NCBI RefSeq assembly: GCF_022788635.1 | Contig: NZ_CP076024.1 | Location: 4,565,503-4,629,502 of the forward strand | DNA: 64,000 bases | Direction of reading: 5' to 3' | Origin: Methylobacter sp. S3L5C | Lineage (GTDB): Bacteria > Pseudomonadota > Gammaproteobacteria > Methylococcales > Methylomonadaceae | Part shown: in pieces, positions 37,193-45,673 of the stretch | How the letters are laid out: every line of letters starts with the position of its first letter | Numbering within the stretch: position 1 is the first letter of the stretch | Translations under genes and position numbers: made by a program | Notes under the pieces: model-generated | Told to the model about the DNA's origin: nothing | Seen by the model: only the letters and a program-made list of their open reading frames with translations | The model's database searches: none

Positions 37193-37470
37193 TGGGGAAT
37201 CTGGGGAGCAAGGGGCTTAGCCCATGCGTGGTGTGGCTTACAGCCTCCCCATGCCGGTCTAAATTCTGGGGAACTCCCCAGAATAAAATGGGGAGATGGG
37301 CCTTTTATGCGATTTATTAGGCTGAATAATAGGTTTTAATAGGTTTTCAATCTCGTTCTTGCTCCCCACTTTTTTGGGGAATCTCCCCACAATTAAAATA
37401 CTTTTGGGGAGCAAGAAAACCATACTATATAAGGGCTATAGCCCTATCTCCCCAAACTCCCCAGAAAATA
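37193..37470. other. Candidate replication origin: TGGGGA iterons
   Basis: At least ten TGGGGA or TCCCCA motifs in 280 bp, among them the palindrome CTGGGGAACTCCCCAG (37266-37281), TGGGGAATCTCCCCA (37375-37389) and a 13-bp inverted pair at 37357-37369 / 37405-37417 (TTGCTCCCCA / TGGGGAGCAA). The block lies in the gene-free 36.8-37.65 kb stretch just beyond the replication genes, which read towards it. Iterons next to a primase-helicase gene are how P4-type and plasmid origins look. A hairpin at 37607-37636 (GGGTGATA / TATCACCC) follows. Confidence 0.5.
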
Positions 37471-37653
37471 TATATAACCCCCCTTTATATTTTTGTTATC
37501 AGGGGCAGGCTGTTAATAAAAATCGGCGCTTGATTGATGGAAAATATAATCAGAATTACATAAGGCGATTGCATCAACTACCTATTGGCGCAACCATAAA
37601 GGGTACGGGTGATAAGGCTATAACACCCTATCACCCAATTATTTGACTGGTTT

Positions 37654-37929
37654 TTAATGCTTGGTAGGGTTACTCGGTGCTCTTTGGCTGCTGGAAACCT
37701 TGGCGGCTATTATTAATAATTCGAAAGGGTTAGCGCACTTAAAAAAAGTATATCCAGAGTCGCCCTCGTTGCCATGCCAGATAAATAACTCATCCCCCAG
37801 GATAATAGACGCTGTTTTTTTGGGGTTACTCATCTCCTGCATTTTCTTCCAGACTCCTACTTTTTTCATGCGGTTGATAATAAAGCCATCATCACGGCTC
37901 ATGGTTAAATTTGATTGTTTAGGTATCAT
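37654..37929 (-). CDS. Hypothetical protein, 91 residues
   Basis: Not recognised. The N-terminal half (TMSRDDGFIINRMKKVGVWK KMQEM) looks helical; the middle has ILGDELFIWHGNEGDSGYTF. AAAGGAT precedes the ATG. Last gene of the satellite early operon, 29 bp after the helicase gene. No function is proposed. Confidence 0.65.
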   Translation of the reverse strand: MIPKQSNLTMSRDDGFIINRMKKVGVWKKMQEMSNPKKTASIILGDELFIWHGNEGDSGYTFFKCANPFELLIIAAKVSSSQRAPSNPTKH

Positions 37930-37958
37930 TACTTGTATCCTTTAAAATTATTTACTGT

Positions 37959-39932
37959 TTATGCTTCTGATTCGATCAAAGCCGCTGACAAAATCATTAC
38001 GCGCTTACTTACACCGGCAACCGTGCGTTGAATGGTTGTTCGGGATTTGCCGGTTTTTAAGTCTTTTTCAGGCTTAAGAATGTGGCCTTTTTCAAGCAAC
38101 CGCCGCCATAGGCTAGATGGGCTTATCAAGAAAGCATCGCCTTGACTACGTGCGAATTGCTGAACAATCTTAAATACAGTGTCTTGTGTTAGCCATACCT
38201 CAGCGGCATCATTGCCGCTTGCCTCTCGATACCAGCCAACACAATCACCCATCGGCCCATAAGTGCTATCTCCCATAAGATTCTTACCCATATCCCGCCA
38301 GCCCCAAGCAAAGGGGTGTGATTCCGGTGGGTCTTGCTTAAGGTGTCCGGCAATGTGCGCATTACCACTACTGAAAGCGGCGCGTAACAGTTGTAAGAAA
38401 CGCTCTGATTCGTCTTGTTCGTTTTGATACGCGCCTTGTTCGCTGAAAGCCTGCTGTAAATGGCTCTCTACATCACCCAATAACACGCTGGTTTCATCTA
38501 CATTCATGGCATTAATATCTTGCAGAAAATAAGTAAAGGTTTCAGCGGCGGCGGCCAGATTCGCGTAAATTTCAGGGGCGCGTGGGTGTGATGTGGCTAT
38601 GCCATTACGAATGGCGACGTTGCGGTATTGCTCGACCATCTTGGGAAAATCAGTTTTAAATTGATCCAGGCGCGGTGCTAACCATTGCAGATAAGCCGAC
38701 ATTAAGCCCATGAATAACCCATCTTTGGCGGCTTGCTGTAATTGGGTCAATACCGTGTTATCAACATCGGCGCGGGATAACTCCAAAATTAACAAACGGC
38801 CTAACAATGATTGACCACGCGGCAAATCTTCGGCGGTTATTAACATCATTGACCGGTTGTAGGGTGCGGCCTTAGCCATCATGTTGGAATCACGGCGGCC
38901 CCGTCCTGCTTGGTTGCCGGTGTTTCTAATCAGGCGTTCAGCCATTGCATGTAATTTACTGGCTTCTGCCGGACTAACTGAGGGCTTAAAGTCGTCAACC
39001 GTAAAAATTCCATCTTTAACTTGGTGTGATTTCATTTCGCAGTCGTTCACAGAGTCCGACCAATTAGACGGAAAGTTACGCGCGGTAAAGTTGCCAAAAA
39101 AGGCTTGAGCAATTGCAGCAACGGCTGATTTTCTGGAACCTGTCAAACCATGCAGCCAGATTGCAAAGTCGGTAGGCTGACACTCTCCCAACGGCGCACG
39201 CGCTACCGCTGCCAACATGACGACACCGACAAAGGGCTTGTTCGGGCAAATAGTGAGGAACGCCAAAGCACTGGCAACGGCTGTCTTAAGCTCGTCACCT
39301 GCTAATGGTGCGGGGAGCTGGTAACGGCTCATGTGACCGTTACCTAAATCAACTTCAATACCGCCTATCAAACCAGCGGCGGTAATCGCTCCCGATCCGG
39401 TTAGATAATGCCAGACATCATTGATCTTTTTCCAACCGGTAAACCTGTAAACAGTACGACGGGGAATATCGCCATTGATGTTTGAGTACAGATGAATAGC
39501 TGCCCTGAGATTATCTTTTTTAGATGGCCCAGGGAAAATGAATGGCGTAGTGCCCCAATGCTCATTGGGCCAATTACCCAACGATGAATAAAACGATTTT
39601 GCAGGCACATCCACCACCGGCAAAGACAAGCCATCGTTTCTTCTACCTTCCACCCGTAAAAAGGTAGAATCGGCCAGCCCATCATCCTGGTTGATTTCTT
39701 CAATAATCTTGCAAGTAAAGTTACACAAGGCAAATTCAACAAAGCCATCCCCATCACCACCAGCTCTAACGGCTTTGACTTGATGAAAAGCCCCGTGTTT
39801 AACAGAGTAATCGCCAAACTTCTCGACTTTACTGGCTCCCGATCCGCTCCCAGTTCCACCGCCTCCGGTCTTGATTGCGGGTTTTTTGGCTTTGCCAACG
39901 ATTGCCAATACCGGCGGTTTATTCTGAGTCAT
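37959..39932 (-). CDS. DUF927-like replicative helicase
   Basis: 657 residues from the ATG at 39932, which overlaps the end of the primase gene by 14 bp and has an AGGGGGG ribosome site. P-loop GLTGSRKSA with acidic GIFTVDDFKP as probable Walker B, inside a DUF927-like region (about 100-400): HYLTGSGAITAAGLIGGIEV upstream and LITAEDLPRGQSLLGRLLIL downstream. Such proteins unwind DNA in phage and plasmid replication. With the Toprim protein it would replace the fused alpha primase-helicase of P4. Confidence 0.82.
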   Translation of the reverse strand: MTQNKPPVLAIVGKAKKPAIKTGGGGTGSGSGASKVEKFGDYSVKHGAFHQVKAVRAGGDGDGFVEFALCNFTCKIIEEINQDDGLADSTFLRVEGRRNDGLSLPVVDVPAKSFYSSLGNWPNEHWGTTPFIFPGPSKKDNLRAAIHLYSNINGDIPRRTVYRFTGWKKINDVWHYLTGSGAITAAGLIGGIEVDLGNGHMSRYQLPAPLAGDELKTAVASALAFLTICPNKPFVGVVMLAAVARAPLGECQPTDFAIWLHGLTGSRKSAVAAIAQAFFGNFTARNFPSNWSDSVNDCEMKSHQVKDGIFTVDDFKPSVSPAEASKLHAMAERLIRNTGNQAGRGRRDSNMMAKAAPYNRSMMLITAEDLPRGQSLLGRLLILELSRADVDNTVLTQLQQAAKDGLFMGLMSAYLQWLAPRLDQFKTDFPKMVEQYRNVAIRNGIATSHPRAPEIYANLAAAAETFTYFLQDINAMNVDETSVLLGDVESHLQQAFSEQGAYQNEQDESERFLQLLRAAFSSGNAHIAGHLKQDPPESHPFAWGWRDMGKNLMGDSTYGPMGDCVGWYREASGNDAAEVWLTQDTVFKIVQQFARSQGDAFLISPSSLWRRLLEKGHILKPEKDLKTGKSRTTIQRTVAGVSKRVMILSAALIESEA

Positions 39933-40782
39933 CAGACCCCCCCTGCAAAGACAAGCTGTAATCGTTAAAATCTCCAATATCAGGCGGCACAACATAACTG
40001 CCATTAATTGCTAAAGCCGCGTTAATTGCGGCTTGCTGTCCTACTCCGCTTTCGTCATTATCCCCACAAACAATGATTTCATTATCCGGGTATTGCTTGC
40101 GAATATGACCAGCAACGGCGGTTAGATTGCCTGAGCTAAAAGCTACAACCGTAAAATAGCCGGTCGTTTCATACAGACTGGCACCCGTGGCCCAACCTTC
40201 ACAAATCAAAAGGATGCTATCGTTGGCTATTTTGGTAACGTTACCAATATAACAGCATGAGCCCTGTGCTTTGCCGCCTTTCATCATGCGTTTACTACCA
40301 TCATCAGCAATAAACTGTAAGCTGACTAACTCGCTGTTTTCGGCATAGAGCGGCACAACTAACGCGCCTTTATAAATGCGCGTTGTATACGGTTGCACAG
40401 CCTTTTTAGTGAGGTACGGATGATTGATGGCCGGTGTTGCTTTGTTCCAAATATGCGCGGCCTTTTGGGTTGCTTTATCATGGCGGGTTTTTTCTTCTAT
40501 CTTGCGTTGCTCGCTTTGGCGTTGGCGCTCGATTGCAAAGGCTTTTTTTTCGGCATCGGTTAACGGTTTAAAATCACCGGCCAGTTTCCAGCGAATTTTT
40601 ATACCTTGTTTGAAGTCCTCAAAATAACCAGCGGCGCGTCCATCCGTGTGCAGGACATACGCGCCGTTAAGTTTTCCCTCTATTTTGAAGCGGTGTAGTT
40701 GACCGTCACCAATAACGGTTTCAGGTGGATTAATGAAGTTATCCAGCATGGCATTTTTAAATTGTTCAATGATATTTTGCAT
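39919..40782 (-). CDS. Toprim-domain primase
   Basis: 287 residues. The Toprim domain occupies about 175-270: LLICEGWATGASLYE (catalytic Glu) and EIIVCGDNDESGVGQQAA (DxD-type). The N-terminal part (DGQLHRFKIEGKLNGAYVLH) resembles the accessory region of plasmid and phage primases of the DUF5906/Toprim_3 type; a charged coiled segment (about 75-105) links them. Likely primes replication at the element origin. It starts 114 bp after the last of the three paralogues, with a hairpin between. Confidence 0.87.
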   Translation of the reverse strand: MQNIIEQFKNAMLDNFINPPETVIGDGQLHRFKIEGKLNGAYVLHTDGRAAGYFEDFKQGIKIRWKLAGDFKPLTDAEKKAFAIERQRQSEQRKIEEKTRHDKATQKAAHIWNKATPAINHPYLTKKAVQPYTTRIYKGALVVPLYAENSELVSLQFIADDGSKRMMKGGKAQGSCCYIGNVTKIANDSILLICEGWATGASLYETTGYFTVVAFSSGNLTAVAGHIRKQYPDNEIIVCGDNDESGVGQQAAINAALAINGSYVVPPDIGDFNDYSLSLQGGSDDSE

Positions 40783-40863
40783 GATATTTATCCCTTAGTC
40801 GGGATTGCAATCACATCACCATCGTCTATAATGATCTTGGGTTGTGGTGGTATGATTGCAAAG

Positions 40864-40898
40864 AACCGGCTAATTGTGAGTGATTAGTCGGTTTTTTT
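40864..40898 (+). terminator. Hairpin with T tract inside the satellite operon
   Basis: AACCGGCTAAT and ATTAGTCGGTT form an 11-bp stem (one G-T pair) followed on the plus strand by TTTTTTT. It lies in the only sizeable gap of the minus-strand operon. Since no plus-strand gene ends here, it may serve as an attenuator or terminator of an antisense transcript. Confidence 0.6.
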
Positions 40899-41256
40899 AT
40901 GCCTGATTGTTTTGTTCGTTCTGCTTAACGTCTGCGATTTCCTTAAGGATTGCAGCATCACTAAAGGCATTAACGATGCTGTTAACGTCCTCGATCTCTC
41001 GAATAGCGGCCATAATCACGTGATACATAACACCATCACTAAGGCGGCAATCTTCAATAGCGCCTATAAACCTATCTGCCAGCATATGTAAAATTCCGGC
41101 TGCTCTATCGGTGGATTGATTTACAGCGTCAGATAATTCATGTGGGCTGCTCATATCAAAATCAACAAACTGATCCGGTAAGCTGTGGGAAAAATTAATA
41201 TTTAAGCGGGTAGTTTGGTGTTGCTCGACTTGATAAGATGGGGTGGACGCGTTCAT
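40897..41256 (-). CDS. Unknown satellite protein, paralogue 3
   Basis: 119 residues, unknown family. It has the layout of the two upstream genes: start MNAS-, a short variable linker with QVEQHQTTRLNINFSHSL, then a helical domain (ELSDAVNQSTDRAAGILHML, REIEDVNSIVNAF). The ATG overlaps the upstream stop (ATGA). Closest to paralogue 2. Probably cytosolic, helical, perhaps oligomeric. Confidence 0.75.
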   Translation of the reverse strand: MNASTPSYQVEQHQTTRLNINFSHSLPDQFVDFDMSSPHELSDAVNQSTDRAAGILHMLADRFIGAIEDCRLSDGVMYHVIMAAIREIEDVNSIVNAFSDAAILKEIADVKQNEQNNQA

Positions 41257-41597
41257 TTCACACCGCCAGTGCTGTTTTGTTTTGCCAGAAAATCGGCTTG
41301 ATGGAACGCATTAACGACGCTACGAATATCTTGTATCTCTTTTATAGCTGATTCAATCACGTTATAAACAATACTGTCATTAAGTCTGCAATCCTCATCG
41401 CCTATAAATTGAGATTCCAACATGGTCAACATAGAATCAGCCCTGTCAGTCATAGAATTAACTGCATCTACTAAATTACTGGTGCTATTTATCTTGAATT
41501 GAAGAGTTACAAAATCGCCTAGTCTGTGACTAAAATCAACATTTAAGCGAGTTACTTGGCATTGCTCAACTTGAGCGGTTTTGGTAGGCGCGTTCAT
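41253..41597 (-). CDS. Unknown satellite protein, paralogue 2
   Basis: 114 residues, related to both neighbours: MNAPTKTAQVEQCQVTRLN, VDFSHRLGDF, NLVDAVNSMTDRADSMLTML, SAIKEIQDIRSVVNAFHQA. Overlaps both neighbours by 4 bp. No known domain; three consecutive related genes indicate tandem duplication followed by divergence. Confidence 0.75.
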   Translation of the reverse strand: MNAPTKTAQVEQCQVTRLNVDFSHRLGDFVTLQFKINSTSNLVDAVNSMTDRADSMLTMLESQFIGDEDCRLNDSIVYNVIESAIKEIQDIRSVVNAFHQADFLAKQNSTGGVK

Positions 41598-41914
41598 TCT
41601 GCACCGACCGTGGCTTTATGGTTAACAGCATCGTGATGTATTTCTACAACCGCACATATATCATCAAGTTCTAACATAACCGACTTTAAAGCCCAGCTTA
41701 TCGACTCTGTGTTTAACTGGTTGATATGCGCCTCTTGGTGTAAATCTGTAATTATGGACAGCACGGCTTTAGAACGCATTACCATCAGGTCAACGGTTTC
41801 ACATAATTGCCTTGTACAAATGGCAGTGTAATCAACATCAAGGCGGTGGCTAAAATCAGGATTGAATGTGGGCTGTTGCTCTGTATCTTGAGCGGTTTGG
41901 GTAGATGCGTTCAT
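41594..41914 (-). CDS. Unknown satellite protein, paralogue 1
   Basis: 106 residues and the most diverged of the three: MNASTQTAQDTEQQPTFNPD FSHRL, then QLCETVDLMVMRSKAVLSII and SVMLELDDICAVVEIHHDA. The shared core is an FSHRL box followed by two helices. It overlaps the upstream gene by 4 bp. Confidence 0.72.
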   Translation of the reverse strand: MNASTQTAQDTEQQPTFNPDFSHRLDVDYTAICTRQLCETVDLMVMRSKAVLSIITDLHQEAHINQLNTESISWALKSVMLELDDICAVVEIHHDAVNHKATVGAE

Positions 41915-42288
41915 TTTGCACCGCCAGTAATAGCAATGACCTGTTGCTCGATCTGGTATAGGTTGTCATCACTCCAGCCTCTAATATGGCGGATATGAAT
42001 AACTTCGTGGAATAGTCTAAAGGCTTCAGCATCCAGTTTGATAAGTTCGCCTAAACTATGAGCAAAGGTTTCTTGTGTCCGGTAAGCACTAATAAAGGCA
42101 TCGGCTAAAAACTGCCCTGAGTGACCACCATCAGCAATACGTTTAAGCAATAATTCAGGTTCTAAGGCTAATGGCTCCAAGCCTCTTTGCTGATTTTGTT
42201 GTTTGATAATGTCATCAAGTGACATTTTTTTACGGCTGTTTATGTTGAATGATTGCTCGGTTTGAGCAGGGATGTTTGTATTGTTCAT
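41911..42288 (-). CDS. Unknown protein shared by satellite and prophage
   Basis: 125 residues. Residues 25-120 match the prophage protein at 52113-52493 at about half of positions: QQNQQRGLEPLALE, SGQFLADAFISAY, LDAEAFRLFHEVIHIRHI, GW.DD. No known domain; probably helical. Overlaps both neighbours by 4 bp, so it is part of the satellite early operon. The same kind of protein in both elements suggests a shared need, for example in regulation or replication. Confidence 0.8.
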   Translation of the reverse strand: MNNTNIPAQTEQSFNINSRKKMSLDDIIKQQNQQRGLEPLALEPELLLKRIADGGHSGQFLADAFISAYRTQETFAHSLGELIKLDAEAFRLFHEVIHIRHIRGWSDDNLYQIEQQVIAITGGAK

Positions 42289-42656
42289 GCGGATAGTCCT
42301 TGTAGAAGGGATAAGCCGCCGCCCATTGGTTCGAAACGTTGGGCGGTGGAATGTATCAAGTTCGAACTACCGCCAAGGCGCGGCCAGACTTTTAAGGGTC
42401 TGCTCAATACATCCCACCATAACAAAATAGAGATGTGTTTTTGATGGGTACAAAAAAACCACGTTTGATAGTGGCCTCTTGCGGCCTTGTTCGGTGTTCG
42501 AATCCCGACCGTCACATGGGGTGACAGTGCGGTAAGAATAGCCGCCATGTAACAATCTGTCAATCCTGATTTGATTAAATCGCTAATCTTCCAGCGCCTT
42601 TTTTGTCTGCGCTTAAGTCGGCTTGGCTTGGTGGTTTGGTCTGTAATAGTAATCAT
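42285..42656 (-). CDS. Ash/Icd-like protein
   Basis: 123 residues. A basic N-terminus (KPSRLKRRQKRRWK) is followed by VGIRTPNKAARGHYQTWFFC and HQKHISILLWW, close to the pattern of the Ash / host cell division inhibitor Icd-like family of P4-like elements (TPN ... FFC). Many such proteins begin at the internal methionine of MAAILTALSPHV; that start (42540) is possible here. It overlaps both neighbours by 4 bp. Assignment rests on a short pattern. Confidence 0.55.
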   Translation of the reverse strand: MITITDQTTKPSRLKRRQKRRWKISDLIKSGLTDCYMAAILTALSPHVTVGIRTPNKAARGHYQTWFFCTHQKHISILLWWDVLSRPLKVWPRLGGSSNLIHSTAQRFEPMGGGLSLLQGLSA

Positions 42657-43339
42657 AAAGACGGCCCCGCTTTTAAATAAACCTGAGTTAGTGCGTTATC
42701 GTTACCGATATAAACAGCCGCCCTGGTCGCTGCTTTAGCCATTTGATAAATTTCAAGGTAATGAACTTCTGAATCAATACCGCGCTTAATGGCGGCAATC
42801 ACGGCGGCGGTGGCGTTGGTAACGTTAACACGGGTATTAACTGCAAGATGTTGTCGTTGGCTTCCGGCAATGCCACAAGCTTTGTTGATTAGATTGTTGT
42901 AATTCAGGTGGTAAATACGGGCTTCGGTGGTACTGCCATTAACTTGAGCATATGACGTTAGGGCTTTAATGGCATCGTGTAAGTCATGATAAAAAGGCAG
43001 GTAATCAACAGCGGTTTTTTGGTCACGTCTAAATCTTCCGAAGGCTTGCACCAGGTTGATTTTTAACTCAACCACTCGCTTAGTGTTGCGCGAAAATGTC
43101 AGTAACAAATAACTTTGATCTTCACTAAGCAAAGCATAACGAGTTGGAGTACCGCCGCCTTGTTTACGCTTAACCACATCGATTTCAAATCTGAGTGGGT
43201 TAATATTTTTAAAAGCATCAAGGTATGAATCAATGGTTTTTAAAACAGCACCATGAGTAATGCCAAGATTTTTAGCCATTAAGCGACTATCTACTCTGGC
43301 CTCGTTCTTTTTCTCGGTTAAAGCTATAACATTGTTCAT
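42653..43339 (-). CDS. Rha-family phage regulatory protein
   Basis: 228 residues. N-terminal Rha domain (about 10-100): DSRLMAKNLGITHGAVLKTI, then RYALLSEDQSYLLLTFSRNT KRVVELK, the characteristic core. The C-terminal part (about 105-225) is helical. Rha proteins are regulators that interfere with growth of phages in hosts lacking IHF and are common in lambdoid and P4-like elements. Starts within the stop of alpA. Confidence 0.88.
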   Translation of the reverse strand: MNNVIALTEKKNEARVDSRLMAKNLGITHGAVLKTIDSYLDAFKNINPLRFEIDVVKRKQGGGTPTRYALLSEDQSYLLLTFSRNTKRVVELKINLVQAFGRFRRDQKTAVDYLPFYHDLHDAIKALTSYAQVNGSTTEARIYHLNYNNLINKACGIAGSQRQHLAVNTRVNVTNATAAVIAAIKRGIDSEVHYLEIYQMAKAATRAAVYIGNDNALTQVYLKAGPSL

Positions 43340-43572
43340 TGTGCGCCGCCCAATTGACCAATTAAGGCTCTTATGTCCTCAACCTTCCAAGCGGTTGTTC
43401 GCTCTCCCAGTTTTACTGGTTTTGGGTATTTTCCCGTTTTAACGCCATTAAGCCATGAGCTTCTGCATATTGGGATAAGTGGAGGTGTAGGTGGTATGGC
43501 CTTTGGGTTGCCAATGATTTGGGGTAAGCGTAAATATCCCGATTCTGGGAGTTGATGAATTGTTTTAACCAT
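43336..43572 (-). CDS. AlpA-family regulator
   Basis: 78 residues. It has the AlpA/MerR-like winged helix pattern: GYLRLPQII, CRSSWLNGVKTGKYPKPVKL GERTTAWKVEDIRALIGQL. AlpA-type proteins act as excisionase or activator of int in P4-like elements. First gene of the minus-strand operon; the promoter must lie in 43573-43660, where no clear boxes were assigned. Confidence 0.88.
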   Translation of the reverse strand: MVKTIHQLPESGYLRLPQIIGNPKAIPPTPPLIPICRSSWLNGVKTGKYPKPVKLGERTTAWKVEDIRALIGQLGGAQ

Positions 43573-43659
43573 GTTGATACACTCCTATAGTGCTTATTAA
43601 ACATGGTTAAATTATCTAGTTGTTTAGAGTATTTTTCTTTCTTGTTTTTGAATGTTATT

Positions 43660-44115
43660 TTAAGAAAGTTTTTTCTTATATTTGTAGTAAGCCTCGCGGG
43701 CTATTTCATAAGAACAATTATGCTTGTCTGCTGAGTCTTCTATTAATTTCGTTATCTTTGGTTTTTCTAATGAATTATGTTTTAGAGTTTTATTAATGAT
43801 ATTTTGAATTTCACAATATATATGTAGATTCCTTTCATCGGCTTGTTTTCTTAATGGGGTCATTGGTATCCACGGCAAAGTAATTTCATCATTCCAGTCA
43901 CCTCCCGCAAGAATTTTTGTAAAAGCATTGGCAAAAGCTACTAAAATCCAAGGCTCAACAGGTTTTTCATCATAAACATTTATACAAAAACGTTGCATTA
44001 ATATCATATAGAACTCTTTGTGCTCCATGTCTGTTGCCGTTCCATTACGGATACGAGTGCAATATTCGTCAAAATATGGCGACCTACCGTATTCAAATAT
44101 ATCTTCAGTATCCAT
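43660..44115 (-). CDS. Unknown cargo protein near the integrase
   Basis: 151 residues from the ATG at 44115, which has GGAGT upstream; a TTG ten codons earlier lacks one. Core WILVAFANAFTKILAGGDW followed by LPWIPMTPLRKQADER, and a C-terminal HTH-like helix pair (EDSADKHNCSYEIAREAYYKYKKKL). Not recognised. It lies between the early operon and the integrase, where P4-like elements carry accessory, often defence, genes. Defence is only a hypothesis. Confidence 0.65.
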   Translation of the reverse strand: MDTEDIFEYGRSPYFDEYCTRIRNGTATDMEHKEFYMILMQRFCINVYDEKPVEPWILVAFANAFTKILAGGDWNDEITLPWIPMTPLRKQADERNLHIYCEIQNIINKTLKHNSLEKPKITKLIEDSADKHNCSYEIAREAYYKYKKKLS

Positions 44116-44225
44116 TAACACTCCATCAAAGTGTAAGCCATCCAAAAAGGAATAACCGGAAACTGGAGGATGAAGCCAACTTGTAAGCCGCTAAGCCTAT
44201 CCGGTTAATTAGGGTTTCCGCTGTG

Positions 44226-44489
44226 TTAGTGGTAAATATTTTTACGGTGTCCGATTTCGATTATCAAAATAATTAGCTCATCGTCTTTGATCTGACAAAT
44301 TAACCGATAATCACCGACACGGTAACGCCAATATCCAGCAAGTTGACCTTGAAAGGCTTTACCTGTGGCGCGTGGGTTACTTTGAGTTGATAGTTTTTTT
44401 AAAAATTCGTGGATGCGTTCTCAATGCTGTATATCAAGTTTATTAATGGCATGGGCTGTCTTGACTTTAAGTTCAATGCGCCATTCCAT
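44226..44489 (-). pseudogene. RelE/ParE-type toxin with nonsense codon
   Basis: MEWRIELKVKTAHAINKLDI then a TGA at 44421-44423 (codon 23), after which the frame continues with the toxin core GQLAGYWRYRVGDYRLICQI and the end IIEIGHRKNIYH. The conserved RVGDYRLI motif is intact, so only the nonsense codon breaks it. The start overlaps the end of the antitoxin remnant. Confidence 0.85.
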
Positions 44490-44644
44490 CTAGTTGGCGC
44501 TCCAACTCTTCAAGGCTAATAACGGCATCCTCCCCTTGCTCCAACTCGGTAAGCGGTAATTGTCAATGTAGTTGTCGCCTCGACGGTTAAATCTTACTCT
44601 GGTTTGTTTTCTAAATAATCACTTCCTTGGTAGCATTTTTTTGT

Positions 44645-45673
44645 TTAGACCTTGTCTGGGTTAAGGTGGGCTGTCTGGATTTTTTCCCAATTACGGGAAC
44701 TTCCAGTCCAGCGTTGCGGATGTTTAGCACGTGCTGCTTCGTAGACGACTTTACGGTTATCCAGAAGCTTGTCGTCCAAGCCTTCATGGCGTTGCGCTGG
44801 AGTAATAAACCGAATAGCGCTGTGACGATGCTCATGGTTGTACCATTCCACTAAGCTTGTGACCCACTGACGCGCTTCCGTAACATCGGCGAACGGCTTT
44901 AGCGGATAGTTAGGACGATATTTCAAGGTCTTAAACAACGATTCTGAGTACGGATTATCGTTGCTAACCGATGGCCGACTAAACGAAGGCATGACACCCA
45001 GTTGTTGCAAGGTCGCCAGCATAGTCGATCCCTTCATCGGACTGCCGTTGTCAGAATGCAGGATAAGCTGTTCTGCCTGTATCCCTTCACGATGACAGAG
45101 ATCACGTAACAATTCGCCAGCCAAGGCGCTGTTTTCTTCTTCATACACCTGCCAACCGACGATCTTTCGGCTGAAAATATCAACAAATAGATACAGATAG
45201 AAAAACTGTCCACGGATCAGTGATGGCAGATAAGTAATGTCCCAACTGTACAGTTGATTAGGTGCTGTAGCACATGCCGCGCGTGGCTTTGTTCGTGTTT
45301 GAGCCGGACGTTCGCTACGCCGATGGGTAAGCTGTTTTTCCTCGCGCAGGATGCGATAGAAGGTCGACTCAGACGCCAGATAGCTACCTTGGTCGGCCAG
45401 TCGTGGCACGATCTGACTCGGTGGCAGATGACCAAATTCATCTGAATTAGCGACGATCAGCACCTCGGCACGCTCGATTGCTGTTAGTTTGTGTGGCGGT
45501 TGATAGTCACGCAAGGGGCGTTGATCGCAGTGAATCGTCTCACCTGTCTGCCAGCGTTGTAAGGTACGCTCACTAAGTCCTAATACTTCACAGGCTTTAG
45601 CTTGACGTGCTCCCGCAGTTACTGATTCATTAAGTAAAGCAATCACTTGTTCGCGCTCTTCGTGGCCAGTCAT
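44645..45673 (-). CDS. IS3-type transposase OrfB (DDE integrase core)
   Basis: 342 residues. HTH region (LGLSERTLQRWQTGE) and an rve domain with D-D-E: SWDITYLPS, LILHSDNGSPMKG, DNPYSESLFKTLKY. C-terminal WYNHEHRHSAIRFITPAQRH is typical of the family. It starts within the end of OrfA (ATGA), which suggests translational coupling rather than the programmed frameshift of classic IS3. Appears intact. Confidence 0.93.
   Translation of the reverse strand: MTGHEEREQVIALLNESVTAGARQAKACEVLGLSERTLQRWQTGETIHCDQRPLRDYQPPHKLTAIERAEVLIVANSDEFGHLPPSQIVPRLADQGSYLASESTFYRILREEKQLTHRRSERPAQTRTKPRAACATAPNQLYSWDITYLPSLIRGQFFYLYLFVDIFSRKIVGWQVYEEENSALAGELLRDLCHREGIQAEQLILHSDNGSPMKGSTMLATLQQLGVMPSFSRPSVSNDNPYSESLFKTLKYRPNYPLKPFADVTEARQWVTSLVEWYNHEHRHSAIRFITPAQRHEGLDDKLLDNRKVVYEAARAKHPQRWTGSSRNWEKIQTAHLNPDKV

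Noticed and set aside
36886..37646. Two plus-strand frames of 70 and 95 residues
   Set aside because: They run through palindromes and TGGGGA iterons, have low-complexity unlikely composition and no ribosome site.
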